Shown here piece by piece: positions 23,198 to 32,364 of a DNA stretch of 64,000 nucleotides. Within the stretch, counting starts at the first letter, position 1; the number at the start of each line of letters is the position of its first letter. The DNA is taken from the NCBI GenBank assembly GCA_030446465.1, contig JAUJNI010000002.1:139486-203485 (forward strand), written 5' to 3'. Origin of the DNA: Actinomycetota bacterium (lineage in GTDB: Bacteria > Actinomycetota > CADDZG01 > WHSQ01). Below the pieces are notes generated by a model. That model was not told the origin of the DNA and made no database searches. It was given only the letters and a program-made list of their open reading frames with translations. Made by a program: the position numbers and the translations under genes.

Positions 23198-24379
23198 TCA
23201 ACGAGCCATTAGAGATCGACCTATCAATGCGGCGAGCAGGCTTCCCGCACCGGCGATCAGGAAAACCGATCGGGGTGTGATCGCTTCCAGCAGAAGGCCT
23301 CCGACCGCGTAGGCAGCCGCGCTCCCAAGAAAGGCCGCGGTCGAGGTGAGACCGAAGACTCTGCCGAGCATGGGTTTCTCGACATTCTGTTGAACAAGCG
23401 TATCGACCGCCACGTTATCGATCCCGTTGCCGATTCCCGCCAACGCTTGAACGCCAAATGCGGCAAGCGCAACGGGGGCCAAGCCGGTGAACAGGCCTCC
23501 CAATCCCGTCAGTACCCATCCGAGGATGAAGAGAGTGGTGGGAGCAATCCTCACGTTGAACCGAAGAAGCCCAAGCGACGCGGCGACCATTCCGATGCCG
23601 AAAGCGGCAGTAAGCAGACCTACGCCGGCCGGCCCCAAACGGAACTCGTCGCGAGCCAGAAAGATCAGCGCGACGTTGTCCATCCCGGCGAAGGCGACTC
23701 CCAGCACCAGGGTTATGCCGAGGGCCCTGACTACTTGATGCCTTCTTGCGAACGCGAGACCGGCCCTCACGCTGTGGAGCAAGCCCATGGGGGAGCCACT
23801 TGGATCCCGTTGCGCTGCCAGTGGCGGCAGCTTGCTCAGCAGCCCGGCAGCAAAGAGGAAGCTGAACGCATTGACGGCAAGAGCCCCTCTGAATCCGGCG
23901 ATCGAAACCAGGAAGCCACCGAGTACAGGCCCCGCTGCGATCTGAAGATTGAGAGCCATGCCCAACCACGTGTTGGCGGCGAGAAGGTCCTCATGGTCGA
24001 CGAGAGAGGGAACGGCGCTTCGTCCTGCGGGCAAAAAGGTCGTCTCGAGAATCGATGCGCCGGCTACCAGCAGCAGCATCACTACGAATGATGGCAAGAA
24101 CAAAGCTATGGCGCCGAACAGGGCCGCCTGCCCTATGTTGCACGCGATCATCAGCCGTCGCTGCTCGATGCGATCGGCCAGCGCGCCGAGGAGGGGGCCG
24201 AGCAAGCGGGGCAGAGACTGAGCAAGGAGCAAGCCTGCTACGGCGACTCCAGACTCCCGCCTTTCCTTCACGAGCAACAGGAGCGCTAGAAGAGCGATCC
24301 CGTCTCCCACGAACGAAACGGCGCGCGCAAGCCACAGATGGCGAAAGACACTGTTGCGCCGGAGTAATGCAGTCTTCAA
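23198..24379 (-). CDS. MFS transporter
   Basis: A 393-residue major-facilitator protein with about 12 helices: SVFRHLWLARAVSFVGDGIA at the N-terminus, the loop 2-3 motif PLLGALADRIEQRRLM and many Gly/Ala/Leu-rich helices. It belongs with EntS/MFS-3-type exporters; the substrate is unknown. It lies 12 bp from the K+ channel stop, tail to tail, and shares strand with upp upstream. Confidence 0.82.
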   Translation of the reverse strand: MKTALLRRNSVFRHLWLARAVSFVGDGIALLALLLLVKERRESGVAVAGLLLAQSLPRLLGPLLGALADRIEQRRLMIACNIGQAALFGAIALFLPSFVVMLLLVAGASILETTFLPAGRSAVPSLVDHEDLLAANTWLGMALNLQIAAGPVLGGFLVSIAGFRGALAVNAFSFLFAAGLLSKLPPLAAQRDPSGSPMGLLHSVRAGLAFARRHQVVRALGITLVLGVAFAGMDNVALIFLARDEFRLGPAGVGLLTAAFGIGMVAASLGLLRFNVRIAPTTLFILGWVLTGLGGLFTGLAPVALAAFGVQALAGIGNGIDNVAVDTLVQQNVEKPMLGRVFGLTSTAAFLGSAAAYAVGGLLLEAITPRSVFLIAGAGSLLAALIGRSLMAR

Positions 24380-24447
24380 CTAGCCTCTTGCGGCCTTCTA
24401 TGTGTCATTCGGCAAACATAGTGAGGCCCATGCAACATAGAACGAGC

Positions 24448-25071
24448 TCAGGCCTGCGTGCCGAAGAGGCGATCGCCGAAGTCGCCGAGGCCCGGAAGGA
24501 TGTAAGCGTTGTCGTTGAGCTCTCGATCGCGAGCGCCGGCGATGATGTCGACATCGGGATGATCCCTCTGCAGGATGTCGATGCCTTCGGGCGCGGCCAC
24601 CACGGAGACCATGCGCACCGAGGCGGCTCCCGCTTGCTTGACCGACTCGATTGCGGCGCTTGCAGATCCCCCCGTAGCAAGCATCGGGTCTAGTACGAAG
24701 GTCCTCGCGTCGTGCAGCACAGGCAGCTTGGCGTAGTACTCCGAAGCCTGGAAGGTCGCCTCGTCGCGCTCGAGGCCGATGTAACCGACTCTTACTTCGG
24801 GGAAGAGCTCGACCACCGAGTCGAGCATGCCGAGGCCTGCCCTCAGTATGGGGACGGCAACGATGGGTGCCGCGAGCGAGCGGCCCGTGGTCTCCTCCAG
24901 GGGCGTCCTTACGCTTGTTGCTCTTGTCGACAGGTCCTTTGTAGCCTCCAGCATCAAGAGAGTCGTTAGCTTCTTGGTAACCGTGCGAAACGTCGCGGGA
25001 GAGGTTGTGCGGTCCCGAAGAACAAGCATGAAATGAGCCGCGAGGGGATGCTCGACGATGGTCACGCTCAC
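24448..25071 (-). CDS. upp: Uracil phosphoribosyltransferase
   Basis: A 207-residue enzyme that converts uracil and PRPP to UMP. Clear family motifs are VVEHPLAA-like start (MSVTIVEHPLAAHFMLVLRD), VPILRAGLGMLDSV, the PRPP loop VLDPMLATGGSASAAIESVK and the C-terminal uracil-binding ILPGLGDFGDRLFGT. The length is normal. It diverges from the BKACE gene at 25137. Confidence 0.95.
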   Translation of the reverse strand: MSVTIVEHPLAAHFMLVLRDRTTSPATFRTVTKKLTTLLMLEATKDLSTRATSVRTPLEETTGRSLAAPIVAVPILRAGLGMLDSVVELFPEVRVGYIGLERDEATFQASEYYAKLPVLHDARTFVLDPMLATGGSASAAIESVKQAGAASVRMVSVVAAPEGIDILQRDHPDVDIIAGARDRELNDNAYILPGLGDFGDRLFGTQA

Positions 25072-25136
25072 CGGGGCAGGATAGACGAGAGCCCCTACTG
25101 AGGGCGGGGTCCGTCCCCGGTTGTTAGGTTCTGCCC

Positions 25137-26036
25137 ATGGACCCCTGCGTGATCACCTGCGCGCTCAGTGGGGTGGCAGCCAACCGGGACCAATGTCCGG
25201 GGATTCCATATACACCTGAGGACTACGCAGCAGAAGCCAGCAGAGCGTTTGATGCGGGCGCCTCCGTTGTTCACATCCATGCCCGATATCCGGATGGACG
25301 ACCGAGCTTTCGAATCCAGGAGTACTGCGCAATCACGCGAGCGATCCTCGATGCAGCGCCTGATCTGATCGTCAATTACTCGACCGGCGCGGTAGGGATC
25401 CCAATCGAGCAGCGAGTCCATCACATCGCGGCCCTGCGTCCCGAACTCGGCGCGCTCAACATGGGTTCGATGAACTATGCCAAGTACTCCTCGAAGAGGA
25501 AGGCCTTCGTCTTCGACTTCGTCTTCTCGAACCCCTTCTCGGACATCATCTACTTTGTCGAGCAGATGAGGTCCATGAAGGTGAAGCCGGAATGCGAATG
25601 CTTCGACACCGGTCACATCCGAAGCGTTATGCCGTTGCTGGAGATGGGATTGTTGGAGCCCCCGACTCAGTTCTCGTTGATCTTGGGGGTGCTCGGCGGA
25701 GCGCCTCCGGAGACGCGAACCCTCGGACACATGGCGAGCCTGCTGCCCGACCGGAGCACCTGGGAAGTCATAGCCATCAGCAGAGAGCAATGGAGGCTCG
25801 TCGCCGCGGCGACCGCGCTCGGTGGGAACGTGCGTGTCGGACTGGAGGACAATTTCTACTTGCCTTCTGGAGACATGGCCTCTTCGAATGGCGATCTCAT
25901 CGCGGCCGCGGCGCGCATCGTCGAGCTTGCGGGACGGCGCGTCGCATCTCCTGCCGAAGCCCGCGCGCTGTTGTCTTTGCCGGATCCACCCGATCGCAAC
26001 TGCCTGTATGCATGGGGGACAGAGGTGGCGACGTGA
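25137..26036 (+). CDS. BKACE family beta-keto acid cleavage enzyme (DUF849)
   Basis: A 299-residue TIM-barrel protein of the beta-keto acid cleavage enzyme family; the founding member cleaves 3-keto-5-aminohexanoate with acetyl-CoA. Metal-binding and active-site signatures are VVHIHARYPDGRPS, NYSTGAVG, GSMNYAK-like and ECECFDTGHIRSV, GLEDNFYLPSGDMASSNG. The true keto acid is unknown. It is the first gene of a three-gene operon with overlapping starts (GTGA, then TTGA). Confidence 0.88.
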   Translation: MDPCVITCALSGVAANRDQCPGIPYTPEDYAAEASRAFDAGASVVHIHARYPDGRPSFRIQEYCAITRAILDAAPDLIVNYSTGAVGIPIEQRVHHIAALRPELGALNMGSMNYAKYSSKRKAFVFDFVFSNPFSDIIYFVEQMRSMKVKPECECFDTGHIRSVMPLLEMGLLEPPTQFSLILGVLGGAPPETRTLGHMASLLPDRSTWEVIAISREQWRLVAAATALGGNVRVGLEDNFYLPSGDMASSNGDLIAAAARIVELAGRRVASPAEARALLSLPDPPDRNCLYAWGTEVAT

Positions 26037-26248
26037 GCGATGACGTGGTCGCCGAGATGGTGGCGAATGTGTGGAAGGTCATGGTGTCCGCGGGCGACGC
26101 GGTGAAAGAAGGGGACGCCATCTGCATTCTCGAGTCGATGAAGATGGAGATCCCGGTAGAGGCAGTTTCAAGTGGGACGATCGTTCAACTGAACGTCGTC
26201 GAGGGGGGACTCGTGCAAGAAGGCGACGTCATTGCGGTGATCGATTGA
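26033..26248 (+). CDS. Biotin/lipoyl attachment carrier protein
   Basis: A 71-residue single biotinyl domain from GTG 26033, which overlaps the BKACE stop as GTGA. It carries the biotin-acceptor motif ESMKMEIPVEA with the modified lysine, flanked by glycine turns (AGDAVKEGDAICIL, EGGLVQEGDVIAVID). Stand-alone carriers of this size serve actinobacterial acyl-CoA carboxylases. No biotin carboxylase is nearby; the only carboxyltransferase in the window is at 20523. Confidence 0.9.
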   Translation: MSDDVVAEMVANVWKVMVSAGDAVKEGDAICILESMKMEIPVEAVSSGTIVQLNVVEGGLVQEGDVIAVID

Positions 26249-27039
26249 CCAATGGCATCAGCAAGTTGGTCGAGGTCTCCCGATCCGGTGGCGTCTTCGA
26301 GGTGGCGCTGAACCGCCCCGAGGCCCGCAACGCTCTCTCGATCGAACTGTGCGACGCCATCGCCGACGCAGTAAAGAGGATTGATGAGGACCCCGAAGCC
26401 CGGGTCCTGGTGCTCAGAGGAAAAGGGCCAGTGTTCTGCTCGGGTGCCGACTTCTCTCTGGTCTCCGCTCCGGAGGGGGGCCGTTTTCTTCCCCGGTTCG
26501 AGTCGATGCTCGAGGCGGTCTCACGCGTTCGTCTCCCCACCATCGCCGCCATTCACGGCGCTGCTTTGGGCGGCGGGTTCCAACTCGCGTCGGTCTGCGA
26601 CTTTCGCATAGCTGCAACGGCGGCCCGGATCGGGATCCCGGCGGCACGCCTCGGCGTGGTGGTCAACCTCGAGAACGTCGAGCGTTTGCTAGCGCTCGTC
26701 GGCGTGGCGGTAGCCAAAGAGGTGCTCATGACGGCTCGCATGTTCACGGGTGAGGAGGCCAAGGACGTGGGGCTCGTCACCGCCAACGTGCCGCAGGACG
26801 AGCTGGAATCGGCGGTCGCCTCCTTTGCCACGGAGCTTGCCGCCCTGGCCCCCCTGGCCGTGCAGGGCGCAAAGGCTGCGGTGCAGTTCCTCTCGAGCAC
26901 CGGCGCAGCGCGGACCGGGGATCCGCAGGGTGCTCTTGGAATCGACGCGCTGGTTGCCGAGGCGTACGCCAGCGAAGACCTGTCCGAGGGGCTTCGGGCG
27001 ATGGAGGACAAGAGGGCTCCCCGCTTCAAACGCCGCTAG
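26245..27039 (+). CDS. Enoyl-CoA hydratase/isomerase (crotonase) family
   Basis: A 264-residue crotonase beginning with TTG 26245, overlapping the carrier gene's TGA. It has NRPEARNALSIELCDAIADA, the oxyanion segments FCSGADFSLVS and HGAALGGGFQLASVCDFRIA, and PAARLGVVVNLENVERLL. The usual catalytic glutamate positions are not conserved in an obvious way (LGVVVN), so hydratase activity is uncertain. Distinct in sequence from the crotonase at 16764. Third gene of the BKACE operon. Confidence 0.83.
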   Translation: MTNGISKLVEVSRSGGVFEVALNRPEARNALSIELCDAIADAVKRIDEDPEARVLVLRGKGPVFCSGADFSLVSAPEGGRFLPRFESMLEAVSRVRLPTIAAIHGAALGGGFQLASVCDFRIAATAARIGIPAARLGVVVNLENVERLLALVGVAVAKEVLMTARMFTGEEAKDVGLVTANVPQDELESAVASFATELAALAPLAVQGAKAAVQFLSSTGAARTGDPQGALGIDALVAEAYASEDLSEGLRAMEDKRAPRFKRR

Positions 27040-27182
27040 CGATCGAGCCCTCTGACCCAGTGGCTGTGGCGACCGATTAGTTCTGTCCCCGCCCCCCGTC
27101 TAAAGAGTGGATCCGGCGGCGCCTGGCCGCCTGGCCGAGACGGGGTAATAGTTAGAAGATCCAAGTCACGAAAGGAGCTGGC

Positions 27183-27566
27183 ATGCCGAATCCGGTGGTT
27201 CACTTCGAGGCGATAGGTCCCGACGGACCCGCGCTCATCAAGTTCTATGGCGACGCGTTCGGGTGGAAGATCAATGCCGACAACCCGATGGGCTACGGCG
27301 TCGTGGACAACGGTGGCGAGGGCATCAACGGTGGCATCGGGCAGGCGCCCCCCGAAGGCAGCGGGCAACACCTCACGTGGTACGTGTGGGTCGAGGACAT
27401 CGAAGCCGCTTTGAAGGACATCGAGAGCCTTGGCGGCAAGACGATCAACCCTCCGATGGAGGTACCCGGCGGCCCCACAGTGGCGCACTTCGAGGACCCC
27501 GCCGGCAACTTCGTCGGCCTCGTTACAGGGGGCCCCGACGAGATGGGAAGCGACTTCTCCAAGTAG
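27183..27566 (+). CDS. VOC (glyoxalase/bleomycin-resistance fold) protein
   Basis: A 127-residue single VOC domain: VVHFEAIGPDGPALIKFYGD, WYVWVEDIEAALKDIESLGG, and PTVAHFEDPAGNFVGLVTGG. Metal-site residues (His near the start, Glu near the end) appear present in part. AAAGGAGC lies a few bases before ATG 27183. The substrate is unknown. It stands alone between the BKACE operon and a convergent DUF2203 gene. Confidence 0.85.
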   Translation: MPNPVVHFEAIGPDGPALIKFYGDAFGWKINADNPMGYGVVDNGGEGINGGIGQAPPEGSGQHLTWYVWVEDIEAALKDIESLGGKTINPPMEVPGGPTVAHFEDPAGNFVGLVTGGPDEMGSDFSK

Positions 27567-27636
27567 CGAGTGAGCCGGCGGGGTGCAGCGGCCTCCGTTA
27601 TCGGCCAAGCGGGGCCTGGGAGTGTTGGCAATCGAG

Positions 27637-28005
27637 CTAGAGCGGGCGGCGTCCTGCAAGGCCCTCATCTTTAGGGTGCCAGTGGGCCACCTCGAGCTCC
27701 CCCAAGCGCCAGCACAGCCACGCCGGCTGGCCCTCGATGACCGCGGGGAAGTCCACCAGGCCAGAGGAGATGTCTCGCAGCTCGATCTGCCAGCCCTGCA
27801 GCCGCTCCAATAGCTCGGTAACTCGCGCAAGCGTCTGCGACCACTGCTCGCGTTCTGGTGATCCACCGTTGGTCGACGCCGCCCGAGCTACTGCTACCCG
27901 TATCTTCGTAGCTTCTTCGAACTTGTCCCTGAGCTCGACCAACGCGGGCGCCACGTGGGGTAGCAGGTCATTTGCTTCTTGGACCGAGTAGATCTTCTCC
28001 TGCAT
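27637..28005 (-). CDS. DUF2203 family protein
   Basis: A 122-residue protein with the DUF2203 pattern: YSVQEANDLLPHVAPALVEL at the start, a helical centre (LLERLQGWQIELRDISSGLV), and DFPAVIEGQPAWLCWRLGEL near the end. Its function is unknown. The ATG at 28005 overlaps the stop of the phosphoesterase gene as TGATG, so the two are coupled. Confidence 0.85.
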   Translation of the reverse strand: MQEKIYSVQEANDLLPHVAPALVELRDKFEEATKIRVAVARAASTNGGSPEREQWSQTLARVTELLERLQGWQIELRDISSGLVDFPAVIEGQPAWLCWRLGELEVAHWHPKDEGLAGRRPL

Positions 28006-28691
28006 CACGCCGCTCCAAGCATCCCAACGAGCTTCGCCGCCAACGGGCCCCCGATACGATGGGCCTCTTCGAGGACCCGCTTGCGGTCGAAGCTGACCCG
28101 CCGGTGGTACAGGGTGACGTCCGAACCCACTCGGTCGATGAGGAGGTAAGACGCCGTCTCTTGATCCATGGGGAGACCGACCGAGCCGGTGTTGCACACG
28201 ATGGTGCCGTCCGCCAATCGCCGAGTGAAGGCTCTGTGGACGTGCCCGTAGACGACTATCGATGCCTGCGCTTCGTAAGCACGGAACTCGCTGGCGAGAT
28301 CGTCGGGACCGGGTCCGACAAAGGGTGACTCGGGCGTTCCATGAACCAGCAGTATGGAACCGGTTCCCGCGTGAGCAAGGGGCAGGTTTATGAGCCACGA
28401 GGCGTCGTCTTCGGACACGTCGTGTTGGGCCGCGATGCTCCGGTATTCTTTGCGCTCTTCCTCCGACTCGACCGTCTGGGGATCCCCAGTGATCCAGACG
28501 TCGGTGTTGCCCTTGACCGTCGGCCAGCCGGCGGCCCGTACTCGATCGATGCACTCAGATGCCCACGGGCCGGCCCATCCCAGGTCGCCCCCGCACCACA
28601 CCTCGTCGGGGTCCTGAGCCTCGAGGTCTGTGGTCACCGCTTCCAGCGCCGGAAGGTTCCCATGGATGTCGGAGAGAATCGCGATGCGCAC
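28005..28691 (-). CDS. Calcineurin-like metallophosphoesterase
   Basis: A 228-residue YfcE/MJ0936-like phosphoesterase. The metal motifs are SDIHGNLPALEAV, WCGGDLGWAGP, KGNTD, LVHGTPESPF and YGHVHRAF, in the usual order. GTG 28691 is the start. The likely role is a phosphodiesterase or phosphatase of unknown substrate. It diverges from the histidine kinase gene. Confidence 0.88.
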   Translation of the reverse strand: MRIAILSDIHGNLPALEAVTTDLEAQDPDEVWCGGDLGWAGPWASECIDRVRAAGWPTVKGNTDVWITGDPQTVESEEERKEYRSIAAQHDVSEDDASWLINLPLAHAGTGSILLVHGTPESPFVGPGPDDLASEFRAYEAQASIVVYGHVHRAFTRRLADGTIVCNTGSVGLPMDQETASYLLIDRVGSDVTLYHRRVSFDRKRVLEEAHRIGGPLAAKLVGMLGAA

Positions 28692-28754
28692 GTGACTCCT
28701 TTGCTCGTCGGTGGCGCAACCCTAATCGTCGACGGGGGGCCGTACGATCGTGCG

Positions 28755-30185
28755 ATGGCGACGGTGGGCGAGCGGATCGAGAGAGTCACCGATCTATCGG
28801 GGGCGCAGATCGAGCACCTTCGTTTCCTCTGCTCATCGTGGCAGGTTCTCGCCGACCTGTCGTTCTCCGATCTGCTCCTTTACGTGCCCGTCGCGGGTCA
28901 AGAGCTGTTCGAGATCTGTGCGCAGCTGCGCCCCTTCACCTCTCAGACGCTCTATCCCCAGGACATGGTGGGGATGCGCGTCGGGCAGCCCGAGCAACCG
29001 ATAGTGGAGCGAGCCTTCAGGGAAGCGAAGATCTGGTCGCAGGACGACCCGGTGCTGGTGGACGGCATCCCCATTCAGATGGATGCGGTTCCAGTGAAGC
29101 ACGACGGCAGAGTCATCGCCGTCGTGGTCAAGGAGGGCAGCCCGGCCACCTCGCGCCGTCCCGGCCGGCTCGAACAGGTCTATCTCGATCTTGCGGCCCG
29201 GGTGTCGGCGATGATCTGTGCGGGCACCTTTCCCTACCGAGGGGGCGAGTCCATGCACGAATGGCCGCGCGTGGGGGACGGTCTATTGGTGCTGGATGCT
29301 GCCGGACGGGTCACATGGGCCTCGCCCAACGCCCTTTCGTCGATCCGCCGCCTTGGCGTGCAGCACAACATCCTCGGTCGCTTGCTCGACGACCTTGGCG
29401 TCGGGCAAACGCCAGCCCGTCGAGCAATCGAGGCCGGCATTCCAATGGACGGTGAGCTCGTCAAAAGAGACACCTGCGTCAGCCTGCGTCTGTTGCCTTT
29501 TATCGAAGGCGGGATATCAACCGGTGCCATGGCTCTTGCTCGGGACGTCAGCGAGCTGAGACAGAAGGACCGTGTCATCTCGGTCAAGGACGCCACCATC
29601 CGAGAGGTCCACCATCGTGTCAAGAACAACCTCCAGACCATCGCAAGCTTGCTCAGACTGCAAGGTCGCCGGGCTTCAGATGATGCTAAGGCGGCGCTTC
29701 AAGAGAGCGTGATGCGAGTCAGCTCGATCGCGTTGGTGCACGAGACTTTGTCAGAGCAGCCGCAGGACGTGGCGGAGTTCGGCGATGTGGTTCGTCGCAT
29801 CACCCGCATGGTCGGCGATGGCCTGATCCTGCCGGAAAACCAGATCGACATCAAGGTAGCCGGCGCCACCGGGCCCCTCGCGGCGGACCTGGCGACTCCA
29901 CTTGCCGTATCCGTCACGGAGCTGCTGCAAAACGCAATCGAGCATGCGTTTCCGGACGGAGGCTGTGGAACCATCGGCGTGGAGTTGTCAAGAGAGGGCG
30001 ACGATGTCGTGGTCGTCGTGTGGGACGACGGTATCGGTATCTCAGGGGACGACCCCAAAGGATCCCGCCTCGGTCTCCAGATCGTGCAGTCTCTGGTCGG
30101 GGAACTAGGGGGAACCTTTTCGAGAAGCTCGCGAGGCGGGACGAGGGCCGAGATCAGGGTTCCCTCGACCGCCCCCCTGACTTAG
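28755..30185 (+). CDS. PdtaS-like sensor histidine kinase (HWE/HisKA_2 family)
   Basis: A 476-residue soluble kinase. An N-terminal GAF-like domain (about residues 15-150) is followed by a PAS-like domain (about 165-270) and the kinase core. The phospho-acceptor is in REVHHRVKNNLQTIASLLRL, the HisKA_2 box, and the ATP-binding domain has TELLQNAIEHAF, VVWDDGIGIS and GSRLGLQIVQSL. It resembles mycobacterial PdtaS, whose partner PdtaR is an ANTAR antiterminator; no such regulator is in the window. No membrane helices are seen. The 3' end overlaps the PBP gene by 32 bp, tail to tail. Confidence 0.87.
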   Translation: MATVGERIERVTDLSGAQIEHLRFLCSSWQVLADLSFSDLLLYVPVAGQELFEICAQLRPFTSQTLYPQDMVGMRVGQPEQPIVERAFREAKIWSQDDPVLVDGIPIQMDAVPVKHDGRVIAVVVKEGSPATSRRPGRLEQVYLDLAARVSAMICAGTFPYRGGESMHEWPRVGDGLLVLDAAGRVTWASPNALSSIRRLGVQHNILGRLLDDLGVGQTPARRAIEAGIPMDGELVKRDTCVSLRLLPFIEGGISTGAMALARDVSELRQKDRVISVKDATIREVHHRVKNNLQTIASLLRLQGRRASDDAKAALQESVMRVSSIALVHETLSEQPQDVAEFGDVVRRITRMVGDGLILPENQIDIKVAGATGPLAADLATPLAVSVTELLQNAIEHAFPDGGCGTIGVELSREGDDVVVVVWDDGIGISGDDPKGSRLGLQIVQSLVGELGGTFSRSSRGGTRAEIRVPSTAPLT

Positions 30186-32343
30186 TCGGGGACGGCTCCG
30201 GCGTCGGCTTCGGCTGGGGGGAGGGTCGGCGAGTGGTCTCGGCCGGCGGCTCCGGGCTGGGCGACGGCGCACCGACTCCTCGGGACGTGGTCTCACGATT
30301 GTCGGACCGATCGGCCTTGATGTCACGGGTCGAAGTTGGGAGCGGCATGGGGCTCGCCGCGGGTGTGGGGGTGGGGGCAGGGGGAAGCGGGCATGTCTCA
30401 CTCGGAACCAGCTGGCGGAGCATGGTCTGCGGCTCGCCGGGACACCAGGAGGCCGCCAGCAGGCCGGAGGCGGGGTCGATCTCGACCGTGACGAGGTCGC
30501 CGGCGGGGACGTTGAAGCCGCGCACCGGCTCGTTCTCCAGTGCTTCGACCATGAAGCTCCTCCAGATCTGCGCGGGGAAAGTGCCCCCTTGCACCCTGAT
30601 CCCGTGGACCGCGGTCATCGGGACGCGCCCTTGGGGGTATCCCACCCACACCGCTGCGACCAAGTCGGGGGTGTAGCCGACGAACCAAGCGTCTGAGTAG
30701 TCGTTCGTGGTCCCTGTCTTACCTGCTGCCGGCCGCCCTATCGCCGCCGCGGCACCCGTCCCACGTTTGATCACCTGCTCGAGCGCCTTGGTCACCAGAT
30801 AGGCGTTACCGGGTGACAAAGCCCCCTGCTGGACCTTCTGATCCGCTTTCAGGACTTCGCCGTCGGGGAGCCGGACCTCTCTTATGGTCGTGGGCTCGAC
30901 CGCAACCCCACCGTTGGCAAGCGTCGCGTAGGCAGCTCCCATGTCCAACACCGAGACCTCCGCGCTTCCAAGCGCGATCGATGGATAGTTCGGCAGCTTT
31001 GACCGAACGCCCATCAGCCGGGCCTGCGTTGTGATCTGCGCCGGCCCAAGCTCTACCGCCAGCCTGGCGAATACTCCGTTTACCGAATGAACCAGGCCTT
31101 CCTCGATCGACAGCAAGCCAGAGCCCCCGCCCTCGGCGTTGTGGACGGGCCAGGTGGAGCCGTCTTCGAAGTGGAAGGTCACCTCAGAGGACTCGTAGGG
31201 GGTAGTCAGAAGTATTCGATTCTCGAGCGCGGCGGCCGCCACGATCGGCTTGAAGGCCGAGCCGGGCTGTCTCCCGCTGCCTCCCCCCGCGGTCCCAAGT
31301 GCCAGGTTGACCTGTGACGCGCTCCAGTTCTTTCCCCCCACCATTGCCACGATGGCCCCGGTCTGGGGCCTGATTGCAACCATTGCTGCCGCCGGATCGC
31401 CCGGGCGGTCGAGGATCGCCGAGATGGAGCGTTCCGCCGCACGCTGAAGGCGCGGCTCGAGCGTGGTGGTGACACGCAGGCCCCCTCTGAAGAGGGCTCG
31501 GGCTCGCTCTTGCTCGGTGGTCCCCAGGCGCCGGTCGGACAACACCTCTTGCTTGACTGCTTCGACGAAGTAGGGCTGCCGGGCGGTGGGCTTCGGGGGA
31601 TCGAGCGTGATCCCAAGAGGGGCCCGCCGAGCCCTTTTCAGTTGTGCGGGGGCGATGACGTCGAGCTTGGCCATGCGCTTCAGGACGTAGTTGCGGCGGA
31701 GCCTTGCTGTAGCGGGATGGTCGCGGGGGTCGTAGACAGCGGGGGCCTTGATCAACGCGGCGAGCAACGCTGCCTGGGGCAGCGTCATCCGCGTCAGCCC
31801 GTGTCCAAAGTAGGTCTCCGCGGCGGCCTTTATGCCGTACGCGCCGTCGCCAAAGTAAATCGTGTTGAGGTAGCGCTCCAGGATCTCCTGTTTGGAGTAG
31901 CGATCCTCGACCTCCATCGCCAGCCGCAGCTCCCGGGCCTTGCGCTCGAACGACCTGTCGGGGTGCCTAAAAAAAGTGTTCTTGACGTACTGCTGGGTGA
32001 TCGTGCTTCCGCCCTGCACGGTGTCGCCCTCTTCGAGGTTGGCCAAGGCCGCGCGAGCAATCGATTTGAGGTCGTACCCCTCGTGCTCGAAGAAGCGAGC
32101 ATCTTCTGTAGCAACCACCGCATCGACGAGCACGGACGGGATGTCGCCGTAGCGGACGAGGGAGCGGTTTTGCTTGTAGAGGCGGACCAAGAGGCTTCCG
32201 TCCGCCGCGACCATCGACGTTCTAAGCGGTAGGCGACGCTCCGCTTCGAGGTCGACGGGATCGAGAGCGCAGGCGGTGCAAAGCAACAACCCGCCGGCCA
32301 CTACAGCGGCCGCGCGCGATCTTGCGTTCGTGCACGTGAACAT
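30154..32343 (-). CDS. Class A penicillin-binding protein
   Basis: A 729-residue bifunctional peptidoglycan synthase. The glycosyltransferase domain has VVATEDARFFEHEGYDLKSI and QGGSTITQQYVKNTFF; the transpeptidase domain has the SxxK serine in GSAFKPIVAAA, SVNGVF (SxN) and GKTGTTNDYSDAWFVGYTPD (KTG). The N-terminus has one hydrophobic stretch ending LLCTAC, which is only a loose lipobox, so it may be a membrane anchor. A Pro/Ser-rich tail of about 80 residues closes the protein. Confidence 0.9.
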   Translation of the reverse strand: MFTCTNARSRAAAVVAGGLLLCTACALDPVDLEAERRLPLRTSMVAADGSLLVRLYKQNRSLVRYGDIPSVLVDAVVATEDARFFEHEGYDLKSIARAALANLEEGDTVQGGSTITQQYVKNTFFRHPDRSFERKARELRLAMEVEDRYSKQEILERYLNTIYFGDGAYGIKAAAETYFGHGLTRMTLPQAALLAALIKAPAVYDPRDHPATARLRRNYVLKRMAKLDVIAPAQLKRARRAPLGITLDPPKPTARQPYFVEAVKQEVLSDRRLGTTEQERARALFRGGLRVTTTLEPRLQRAAERSISAILDRPGDPAAAMVAIRPQTGAIVAMVGGKNWSASQVNLALGTAGGGSGRQPGSAFKPIVAAAALENRILLTTPYESSEVTFHFEDGSTWPVHNAEGGGSGLLSIEEGLVHSVNGVFARLAVELGPAQITTQARLMGVRSKLPNYPSIALGSAEVSVLDMGAAYATLANGGVAVEPTTIREVRLPDGEVLKADQKVQQGALSPGNAYLVTKALEQVIKRGTGAAAAIGRPAAGKTGTTNDYSDAWFVGYTPDLVAAVWVGYPQGRVPMTAVHGIRVQGGTFPAQIWRSFMVEALENEPVRGFNVPAGDLVTVEIDPASGLLAASWCPGEPQTMLRQLVPSETCPLPPAPTPTPAASPMPLPTSTRDIKADRSDNRETTSRGVGAPSPSPEPPAETTRRPSPQPKPTPEPSPTKSGGRSREP

Positions 32344-32364
32344 AGAGTTGTTTTCGGCCCATGG

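Noticed and set aside
16764-27039. Assigning the two crotonases and the carboxylase to leucine degradation
   Set aside because: The signature genes (biotin carboxylase subunit, isovaleryl-CoA dehydrogenase, HMG-CoA lyase) are not in the window, and the beta subunit could equally be propionyl-CoA carboxylase.
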